A DNA stretch of 37,230 nt from an uncultured Treponema sp. (GTDB lineage Bacteria; Spirochaetota; Spirochaetia; Treponematales; Treponemataceae), in the NCBI GenBank assembly GCA_905372235.1, contig CAJPOF010000017.1:1-37230 (forward strand), written 5' to 3'. The position numbers and the translations under genes were made by a program. The notes under the pieces were generated by a model, which was not told the DNA's origin, did no database searches, and saw nothing but the letters and a program-made list of their open reading frames with translations. Positions 31,550 to 37,230 of this stretch are shown here, piece by piece; the first letter of the stretch is position 1; every line of letters starts with the position of its first letter.

Positions 31550-33448
31550 ATGGATCTTGCGGAAATTGATGACAATGGAAAGGGTATTTTATTTTATGGA
31601 GAGACTGTCGTGGACAAATGCGAGATTGTTCCGGGACAGCCGAACGTATACCTTTTGCAGACAACTGAAGTAACTCAACGCAATACTCAGGTTGCCCCAC
31701 TGCCCGGTCAGTTCTATCTGATAAAGACAAAAATTTCAAACGTTACTTACAACAGACCGATAAGCGTTTACCGCTCCGAAGAAAGAATCAACAGCGAGGG
31801 CGTAAAGGAGATAATGCTCCAGTTCATGATACTTGAAAAAGGTAGAGGAACACAAGAATTGTGCCACCTTCGTCCCGGCGACAAAATGTCGATAATCGGT
31901 CCTCTGGGAATTGCTTGGCCTAGACCCAACGCTTCACAAAAAAAGATATGCATTGTAGGCGGCGGAATAGGTGTCGCTCCCGTTGCGAACTTTGCCGCAA
32001 GCCTTCCTGCGAAATCCTACGATTTTTACGCTTCGTTTAAATCCGGTTCGTATGGGCTTGAGTACGTTGATGCGAACGAGCTGAAGATAACCACCGACGA
32101 TGGCTCGGTCGGAATCCATGGAATGCTTCCTGCCGCTCTTTCAAAAGAGGCGATTCAGAAAGCCGGCTACGATGTCATATATGCCTGCGGCCCTACCCCT
32201 GCACTGAACTACGTAAAGACAGTTGCCGACGAGCTTGGAATACAGTGCTGGATAAGCATGGAACACAGAATGCTCTGCGGACTTGGTGCGTGTTTGGGTT
32301 GTACGCTGGAAACCACAGAGGGCTTGAAACGTTGCTGTAAAGACGGTCCTGTCTTTGACGCAAAGAAAATCATATTTGAAAAGCCCGCACCTCGCCGTAC
32401 CCCTCTTCCTGTAGATATGGAACCCGATTTGAGCGTAGACATTGCAGGCGTTCATTTTAAGTATCCGACTATGGCAAGCGGCGGAACGTTCGCCTTTGGA
32501 CAGAATTTCAGGGGAGTCTCTGACGTAGCTCACTGGGGCGGAATCGTGTCAAAAGGAGTTACATTTGAACCCAGGGAAGGCAACCACGGCGAAAGATGCC
32601 TTGAAGTTCCGGGCGGCAACATGAATTCCATAGGATTGCAGAATCCCGGAATCCCGTATTATGTAAAGGAACTTCTTCCAAAGATGATAGGGCTTGGACC
32701 TGCGATAATAACGAATCTTGCCGGAAGCGACATAGAATCCTACGTGGAAGGCGCAAAACTCCTTGATAAGACAGACTGCGACATGATTGAACTGAACATC
32801 AGTTGCCCGAATGTAAAAGCGGCAGGGCTTGCGTGGGGACTTAGTGCCGAGACAGCCTATTATTGCGTCTCTGCGGTAAGGGTTGTAACGTCAAAACCGC
32901 TGATGGTAAAACTTTCGCCAAACGCTGCCGACAATAGACCTATCGCAGTCGCTTGTATAAAAGCAGGAGCCGATGCCATAAGTCTTGTGAACATGGTGCA
33001 TGGAGTTGCAATCGACATCGAAAAGGAACGTCCGTTCTTCAACAATGTTCACGCAGGATATTCAGGTCCGGGATTGAAACCGCTGGCGTTGCGTATAGTC
33101 TACGATGTGGTGGAAGAAATAAACAAACTTCCCGAAGACCAGCGGGTTCCGGTTGTGGGTATCGGCGGCGTGTCTACATGGCAGGATGCTGTTGAATTCA
33201 TAATGGCTGGCGCAAGTGCCGTTGAAATCGGACAGGCAAAGTTTACAAATCCTGATGTTGCCATGGACATTGCGAACGGACTTCGTACGTTTATGAAAAC
33301 CCACGGATACAAGAACATCGAGGAAATGCGAGGAATCGCTCAGGTAAAAAAGCCCGGTCCTCGGACTGACGAAAAAGGTCATTTCCAAGATTTAAAAGAC
33401 ATGATTCTTAAAGATAAACCGATAATCGCAAATCTGAATCATCGATAA
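31550..33448 (+). CDS. pyrK/pyrD: fused dihydroorotate dehydrogenase: PyrK electron-transfer plus PyrD catalytic subunit
   Basis: This 632-residue fusion oxidises dihydroorotate to orotate with NAD+ in pyrimidine synthesis. Residues 1 to about 280 are PyrK: FAD-binding RPISVY (69-74), NAD-binding GGGIGVAP (137-144), and [2Fe-2S] ligands C243, C248, C251 and C263 in the CGLGACLGC...CKDGPVF pattern. From about 293 to the end is class 1B PyrD: NSIGLQNPG, the catalytic cysteine C419 in LNISCPNVK, and GIGGVSTWQDAVEF. In most bacteria these are two proteins forming a heterotetramer; here they are one chain, PyrK first. GGGAGA precedes the ATG. There are no other pyr genes beside it. Confidence 0.93.
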   Translation: MDLAEIDDNGKGILFYGETVVDKCEIVPGQPNVYLLQTTEVTQRNTQVAPLPGQFYLIKTKISNVTYNRPISVYRSEERINSEGVKEIMLQFMILEKGRGTQELCHLRPGDKMSIIGPLGIAWPRPNASQKKICIVGGGIGVAPVANFAASLPAKSYDFYASFKSGSYGLEYVDANELKITTDDGSVGIHGMLPAALSKEAIQKAGYDVIYACGPTPALNYVKTVADELGIQCWISMEHRMLCGLGACLGCTLETTEGLKRCCKDGPVFDAKKIIFEKPAPRRTPLPVDMEPDLSVDIAGVHFKYPTMASGGTFAFGQNFRGVSDVAHWGGIVSKGVTFEPREGNHGERCLEVPGGNMNSIGLQNPGIPYYVKELLPKMIGLGPAIITNLAGSDIESYVEGAKLLDKTDCDMIELNISCPNVKAAGLAWGLSAETAYYCVSAVRVVTSKPLMVKLSPNAADNRPIAVACIKAGADAISLVNMVHGVAIDIEKERPFFNNVHAGYSGPGLKPLALRIVYDVVEEINKLPEDQRVPVVGIGGVSTWQDAVEFIMAGASAVEIGQAKFTNPDVAMDIANGLRTFMKTHGYKNIEEMRGIAQVKKPGPRTDEKGHFQDLKDMILKDKPIIANLNHR

Positions 33449-33472
33449 AACGGCAGAAAACTGCTGATAGAT

Positions 33473-33650
33473 TGGCTGGCTGGCGGACATTATTATGGTT
33501 CGTTCATCCTATAACTCTTTGTATGTCCGCACCGAGTTTGCCTATGGCAAACTCGCATAAAAAATGTCGTAAAATCTGCAATAAACGAGTTTTACGTAGT
33601 AAAACGAGTGTTGGGGGTTCTTAGGGGGATACCCCCTAAGCAGTCGGGAA
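33473..33650 (+). repeat. four-hairpin element, left copy
   Basis: In order this holds: GCGGACAT...ATGTCCGC (33483-33490 with 33523-33530), GAGTTTGCC-TAT-GGCAAACTC (33534-33554), GTTTTAC-GTA-GTAAAAC (33589-33605), and CTTAGGGGG...CCCCCTAAG (33620-33640), then CAGTCGGGAA. The same series occurs inverted at 36127-36308 on the other side of the chemoreceptor gene. Individual stems differ in sequence but stay paired, as if structure is conserved. Confidence 0.75.
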
Positions 33651-33667
33651 GGAGAGTGAGGGTCTAA

Positions 33668-33713
33668 GGGAGAGAGAGGAAACCCCAGTCTGATGGGGTT
33701 CCCTCTCTTTCCC
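33668..33713. terminator. long imperfect hairpin terminator
   Basis: A purine-rich arm (33668-33687) pairs with a pyrimidine-rich arm (33694-33713) over about 19 bp around a GTCTGA loop, followed by TTTT on the plus strand. It sits between converging PyrK-PyrD and chemoreceptor genes. The distal arm (33684-33713) is repeated inverted at 35881-35911 beyond the chemoreceptor start. Confidence 0.7.
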
Positions 33714-33718
33714 TTTTA

Positions 33719-35815
33719 TTAAACCTTAAATTTCCCTACTTCCGCCGCAAGCCCTTGTATACTTTCCTTATTTTTCATTGCAAGGTCGTTCACTTCGTTC
33801 ACGGCGTTGTTTATCTGCGACACACCGGCGCTCATCTCGTTCATGCTGTCTTTAATTACCGCCGTGAGGCTGTCGAGTTTCTGCATCTCTCTCGCCACTC
33901 CTTTGCCGCCGATAAGCATTTCTTCCGAGCCGCTTTTAACTTCAACAGTAACTGAATTGATGTTCTTGATAGCCGCCAATACTTCACGGCTGCCGTTTTC
34001 CTGCTCGCGCATTGCGGCGGTAAGCTCGGCACTCATGCCGCGTACGTTTTCTGCAAGTTGGAATATGGCATTAAACTTTTCTTCCACGACTTTAGAACTT
34101 TCTGCAAGCCCTCGAATATCGTCGCTAAGGCTTTTAAGCGTATCTGTGATGGTTTTACCTTGAACCGAAGATTCCTCCGCCAACTTTCTGATTTCGTCGG
34201 CAACGACCGCAAAGCCTTTCCCGCTTTCTCCTGCGTGAGCCGCTTCAATTGCGGCATTCATTGCCAAAAGGTTTGTCTGGCTTGCAATATTTTGTATCAC
34301 GCTTGAAGCCTCAATCAAACCGCCTGATTCATCGGCGATTTTCTGTGTTACGGTGTTTGACGTAATGAGCGTTGTTTTGCCCTCGGAAGTCGCCGTCGAA
34401 AGCATTTTTACCATGTTGTCGCTCTTTTCCAAAGATTGCGTAATAGACGCGATGTTCGCAACCATCTCCTCTATCGAAGCTGACGACTGAGTTACACTTG
34501 CTGCCTGCGTTTCAATACTGCCGTTCAGCTGCTCTATTGTGCGGATTATTTCTTCCACCGTGCTTGAGGTTTCCGTGACGCTTGCGGCTTGGTTCATTGT
34601 TTGCTGTTTTACGCCGTCGATGTTCGCCGTAATTTCGTTTATCGCGCTCGCAGTCTCGGTCATGTTGCTTGAAAGTTCGTCGCCGATGGATTGCATGATA
34701 CTGGAACTTTTGCCGACCGACTTTATAGAGCTTCCGATTTTTGCAATCGTTTCGTTAAAGTATTCGGAAAGGTCGGTTATTTCATCGTTGCCGTGTATCG
34801 GAAGACGCACGGTAAGGGCGCCTTCGCCCTGTGCAATATTTTTTAGGGCCTTCACCGTAACGCCGATGGGTTTTACCATTGCTTGGGCAACAAAAAAGGA
34901 GATGACCAACGCAACCAACACGATAACTACACCGATAGCGAACAGTGAAGCACGCAGAGCAGCCACTGTTCCCATAAATTCTTTAATAGGAGCTTTTATA
35001 ATAATCGTCCATCCGGTCGTTTTCATTTTTACAAATGTTGCTATAGTGCTGACATTATTAAATTGATAATATCCTATCTCAATTTTATCTGAAACTAATG
35101 CTTTTTTTACAAAAGCTGCTATTGATTCAAATGCAGGTATTTTTTTTGCATTTTCAATTATGTTATCTTGCTTTTCAACAATTTCATAATTTTTTTGAGC
35201 TATAGTAATGCCGGTCAAGCCTAATATATAACAAAAGCCCGTCTTACCGACAACGATATCTTTAATCTGATCGGAAAGCCATGAGCCGTCAACATCAGCA
35301 CCCAATACGCCAACAATATTTTTATTATCATCATATACAGGTAAAGAAAAGGTAATAAACATTTGATTATTTCGTGTTTTATCACGATAGGGCTCTGCTG
35401 TATATTTTTTCCCCTTTATTGTTTCGGTAAACCACGCATCAGTTTTATATTCTTCGATACTTCCATCCAAATGATATTGAATACCATTCGCATCCACAAT
35501 GTATAACTCCCGTAAAATGGGATTGGCTTTTGCCTCTTTAATCAGATATGATGTTTTTTCCTGAAAAGAAACAGCACTGTCTCGGATTTGCGGAGATCTC
35601 GTAAGCCCTTCCAAAAATTGAAAGAACGCATTAACCCGCCCGTCAAGAATTTCCGCCGTATCGATTGCCTTGTCGATAAGGTGCGTATGAACTTTTTCAG
35701 TTACTGCTTTACGTGCAGTACGCACAGCCAAAATCCCAAGCGTCAGACAGGCTACAAGAATAAGCAAGCCGAATACAATCATCAGTTTGTTCTTTAGTGA
35801 AAAACGCTTTTTCAT
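33719..35815 (-). CDS. methyl-accepting chemotaxis protein with dCache sensor
   Basis: This 698-residue chemoreceptor starts with a membrane helix (about 11-32). A periplasmic dCache-type ligand domain follows (about 40-275), with typical LYIVDANG, YRDKTRNNQMFITFSLPVYDD and GVLGADVD strands. The second membrane helix is at about 280-303, then HAMP and the coiled-coil signalling domain with the conserved tip at about 505-540 (SQTNLLAMNAAIEAAHAGESGKGFAVVADEIRKL). It likely senses a small molecule such as an amino acid. The ATG at 35815 has AAGGA 8 nt upstream; a frame extending to 35926 runs through a hairpin repeat and is not credible. It is flanked on both sides by inverted copies of the same repeat elements. 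Confidence 0.92.
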   Translation of the reverse strand: MKKRFSLKNKLMIVFGLLILVACLTLGILAVRTARKAVTEKVHTHLIDKAIDTAEILDGRVNAFFQFLEGLTRSPQIRDSAVSFQEKTSYLIKEAKANPILRELYIVDANGIQYHLDGSIEEYKTDAWFTETIKGKKYTAEPYRDKTRNNQMFITFSLPVYDDNKNIVGVLGADVDGSWLSDQIKDIVVGKTGFCYILGLTGITIAQKNYEIVEKQDNIIENAKKIPAFESIAAFVKKALVSDKIEIGYYQFNNVSTIATFVKMKTTGWTIIIKAPIKEFMGTVAALRASLFAIGVVIVLVALVISFFVAQAMVKPIGVTVKALKNIAQGEGALTVRLPIHGNDEITDLSEYFNETIAKIGSSIKSVGKSSSIMQSIGDELSSNMTETASAINEITANIDGVKQQTMNQAASVTETSSTVEEIIRTIEQLNGSIETQAASVTQSSASIEEMVANIASITQSLEKSDNMVKMLSTATSEGKTTLITSNTVTQKIADESGGLIEASSVIQNIASQTNLLAMNAAIEAAHAGESGKGFAVVADEIRKLAEESSVQGKTITDTLKSLSDDIRGLAESSKVVEEKFNAIFQLAENVRGMSAELTAAMREQENGSREVLAAIKNINSVTVEVKSGSEEMLIGGKGVAREMQKLDSLTAVIKDSMNEMSAGVSQINNAVNEVNDLAMKNKESIQGLAAEVGKFKV

Positions 35816-35845
35816 AAATAATTCCTTATAAAAGTTTTTTTTCTT

Positions 35846-35961
35846 TAAGGGGAGGAGTCCCCTTAGACCCCTTTGTTTTATTAGGGAGAGAGGGAAACCC
35901 ATCAGACTGGGATGCCGACGGTACAACCGCTCTTGAACCGTATAATCAGTCTGCCGTCGGC
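35846..35961. repeat. hairpins upstream of dCache chemoreceptor gene
   Basis: TAAGGGGA/TCCCCTTA (35846-35865), the inverted counterpart (35881-35911) of the terminator arm at 33684-33713, and GCCGACGG...CCGTCGGC (35914-35961). The first could be in the mRNA leader of the chemoreceptor gene, or its T-rich flank could end transcription. Confidence 0.6.
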
Positions 35962-35962
35962 T

Positions 35963-36062
35963 GCAGTTTTCACAAAAGTGAAAACTGCTAAATCTGCTTT
36001 TTCAGATGTTCTCCTTCATCCCTAAAATCTTATTTACCGCAGTTTTGCATCAGCAAAACTGC
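35963..36062. repeat. two further perfect hairpins
   Basis: GCAGTTTTCAC-AAAA-GTGAAAACTGC (35963-35988) and GCAGTTTTGC-ATCA-GCAAAACTGC (36039-36062). They share the GCAGTTTT half but differ compensatorily inside the stem. No gene is found in 35816-36482. Confidence 0.65.
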
Positions 36063-36069
36063 AAGCCGG

Positions 36070-36102
36070 CGGGAGAGCAGCAATCAACTGAAGCACCCGT
36101 TA
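36070..36102 (-). repeat. 33-bp repeat, copy 1
   Basis: This runs from CGGGAGAGCAG to CACCCGTTA. It matches 37121-37154 with about three differences; the other copy supplies the first codons of the DUF4469 gene. Confidence 0.65.
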
Positions 36103-36126
36103 CACCGCCGGCAACCCTCTCTTTCT

Positions 36127-36308
36127 TTCCCGACTGCTTAGGGGTACACCCCTAAGAACCCCGAACACTCGTTTTGCTTTCGCAAAACTCGTTTGTTGTA
36201 AAAGCCACGTCTTTTGTATCCGATGGCGTTTATTCCAGTTTGCCTACGGCAAACCGGGGCTGGCAGAAGACCGAATTATAGCTTTCAAATCACGTTCTAC
36301 TGCCAGCC
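36127..36308 (-). repeat. four-hairpin element, right (inverted) copy
   Basis: Read on the minus strand this repeats the left element: GGCTGGCAG...CTGCCAGCC (36308-36258), GTTTGCC-GTA-GGCAAAC (36254-36238), GTTTTGC...GCAAAAC (36188-36171), CTTAGGGGT...ACCCCTAAG (36156-36137), then CAGTCGGGAA (36136-36127). Together with 33473-33650 it brackets the dCache chemoreceptor as an inverted repeat. Confidence 0.75.
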
Positions 36309-36367
36309 ACCCTCCCCTATACATTCAGATTGACTTGTCCCAATCCTATGACGTTCCGATATTAGTT

Positions 36368-36482
36368 TTACGGTCAGACCGTCATTACCTTGACGGACTG
36401 ACCGTCCCTATGCGGATGGACAGTCCCTCCCTATGTGGACGGTCGCTCCGTCCTTATGTAGACGGACAGGCCGTCCGTTTTG
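36368..36482. repeat. tandem array of five 23-bp palindromic units
   Basis: Five consecutive 23-bp units start at 36368, 36391, 36414, 36437 and 36460. Each is a degenerate inverted repeat around ACGG(A/T)C...GACCGT or GTCCGT, followed by a TATG or similar joint. Units vary in the arms but mostly keep pairing. The array ends exactly at the stop codon of the DUF4469 gene. A more decayed unit may precede it at about 36325-36350. The period is not a multiple of three, so it is not coding. Confidence 0.75.
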
Positions 36483-37151
36483 TTATACCGTCGCCTTCAA
36501 GTTCTTGTGATAATAGCCCTTTTTAAGCGTCTTCGATTTTTTACTGCCGTCGCTCGTGAGCTTCGTCCGCACTTCAAGTGTAAAGTCTCCTGCGGGGACG
36601 CTTGCATCCAAGATGACGATGAGCCGTGCGGGTTTGTTTTCGATTACCGAAGCACAGCGGACGGCGGTCGTTCCCGATACGGCAAATACGCCTTGTTCTT
36701 CATCTTTAGGGTCGAACTTTAAGCGGCTTCCGAGTATTTCCATCACCGAGCCGATTTTGATTGTATCGGTTGAGCCGTTCAGTTTGTCGGTTACGGCTGT
36801 GATGTAGGGGTCGGTACTTGCCGTTTCCACTTTGGAAGCCTTTACTTTGGTCAGGGCTTCTTTCAGGGCGGTACCGGCGTTGATGTTCAGGTTCAGGCTG
36901 TGCCGTTTACCGTCAAAGCTGTCGTCCGCTCCTTCAAAAACGCCCGAAATGCTGAAAGCCGTGTTGATAAGCGGCGTGTTCAGTGTGCCGCCTTCTTCGA
37001 CGATGTAGGTGCATTCCTGCGTGTACAACTGCATAAGGGCTGCAAGGTCGGTGCGGGTTACGGTTGTGCCACGCTTAACCATGCGGTCGATGATGTCGTC
37101 AAGGGTAAATACTTGGCTGTCGGGAGAGCAGTAATCACCTGAAGCACCCAT
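36483..37151 (-). CDS. DUF4469-type HU/Ig-like DNA-binding-domain protein, 5'-truncated
   Basis: This 222-residue frame matches proteins with an N-terminal HU-like DNA-binding fold (LDDIIDRMVKRGTTVTRTDLAALMQLY to about residue 100) and a C-terminal DUF4469 Ig-like domain (from about 130; RLKFDPKDEEQGVFAV, NKPARLIVILDASVPAGDFTLEVRT). The usual first beta strands are missing. The frame begins MGASGDYCSP within a 33-bp repeat also found at 36070-36102 and is immediately preceded in frame by TAA, without a ribosome-binding site. It is therefore probably a 5'-truncated gene, perhaps a pseudogene. The downstream end abuts the 23-bp array. Confidence 0.6.
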   Translation of the reverse strand: MGASGDYCSPDSQVFTLDDIIDRMVKRGTTVTRTDLAALMQLYTQECTYIVEEGGTLNTPLINTAFSISGVFEGADDSFDGKRHSLNLNINAGTALKEALTKVKASKVETASTDPYITAVTDKLNGSTDTIKIGSVMEILGSRLKFDPKDEEQGVFAVSGTTAVRCASVIENKPARLIVILDASVPAGDFTLEVRTKLTSDGSKKSKTLKKGYYHKNLKATV

Positions 37152-37205
37152 TTATCCGCCAGCCGCCTATAATTGGGGTTCTTAGGGGCAAAGCCCCTAA
37201 GCGGT
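37121..37205. repeat. 33-bp repeat copy 2 and hairpin element fragment
   Basis: 37121-37154 is the second copy of the 33-bp repeat. Further right, GGGGTTCTTAGGGGC...GCCCCTAAGC (about 37174-37201) is another copy of the CTTAGGGG hairpin, in the same orientation as the left element at 33613-33641. A GCCAGCC remnant lies before it. The window ends at 37230 without another gene. Confidence 0.6.
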
Positions 37206-37230
37206 TCTTTTGAAGAAAGGTGGGGTCATA

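Noticed and set aside
35816..35926. N-terminal extension of the dCache chemoreceptor frame
   Set aside because: It is made of hairpin repeat sequence; the ATG at 35815 has a ribosome-binding site and is followed by the first membrane helix.
36368..36482. CRISPR array
   Set aside because: The units are contiguous palindromes without distinct unique spacers, the repeats are degenerate, and no cas gene is present.
36335..36526. 63-codon open frame over the 23-bp array
   Set aside because: The repeat period is not a multiple of three and the frame has no ribosome-binding site; it is a by-product of the array.
33473..37205. Integron attC sites and cassettes
   Set aside because: Treponemes can carry integrons, but I found no integrase gene here and no paired core sites of the RYYYAAC / GTTRRRY form in the hairpins.
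1..37230. tRNA or rRNA genes
   Set aside because: Scanning the gaps by eye showed no T-loop/acceptor patterns or rRNA signatures; a covariance-model scan would settle this.

Overview
The window looks like chromosome from a Treponema-type spirochaete. This is inferred from gene content only: a BmpA/PnrA (TmpC)-type nucleoside ABC system, a NlpA/MetQ methionine system, two methyl-accepting chemotaxis proteins, membrane EAL and class III cyclase signalling proteins, an outer-membrane-like protein, and a promoter carrying a poly-G tract of the kind known from Treponema. I saw no rRNA, tRNA, CRISPR array, insertion sequence or phage gene.

Layout. 1-5.6 kb: poly-G edge, a small class III nucleotidyl cyclase, an exported beta-barrel-like protein, a divergent OhrR-like repressor and glutaredoxin-like pair, and a seven-helix membrane EAL phosphodiesterase. 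5.6-9.5 kb: an aromatic-acid-exporter-like protein meets, tail to tail, a csoR-copA copper operon with a clear CsoR-type operator. 9.6-14.7 kb: a GT4 glycosyltransferase, thioesterase, thioredoxin reductase, nitroreductase, DUF1848 protein and peroxiredoxin. 14.8-19.4 kb: an AraC regulator with three 21-bp direct repeats upstream, CreD, and a tightly joined DUF3737/PatB-MalY pair. 19.4-22.7 kb: a polytopic chemoreceptor behind a 13-G promoter, then aroG. 22.9-26.1 kb: a small unknown protein and metNIQ, in which metN lacks a normal start codon and metI looks shortened at its 3' end. 26.2-31.3 kb: nucleoside ABC transporter (two permeases, tandem ATPase, BMP lipoprotein). 31.5-33.4 kb: a fused PyrK-PyrD dihydroorotate dehydrogenase. 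33.4-37.2 kb: a repeat-rich segment in which a dCache chemoreceptor lies between inverted copies of a four-hairpin element, followed by a tandem array of 23-bp palindromic units and a 5'-truncated DUF4469 protein.

Themes. Several genes handle redox or copper stress (OhrR-like, glutaredoxin-like, CopA/CsoR, TrxB, peroxiredoxin, nitroreductase). Others handle signalling and behaviour (cyclase, EAL, two MCPs), and others uptake (methionine, nucleosides). A recurring promoter design places a -10 box 5-7 bp before the start codon with no Shine-Dalgarno sequence, which predicts leaderless mRNAs. The most interesting signals are the poly-G promoter spacer before a chemoreceptor, a perfect internal ribosome-binding site inside copA that would release a free CopZ-like chaperone, the inverted-repeat-bounded chemoreceptor cassette, and the 23-bp palindrome array.
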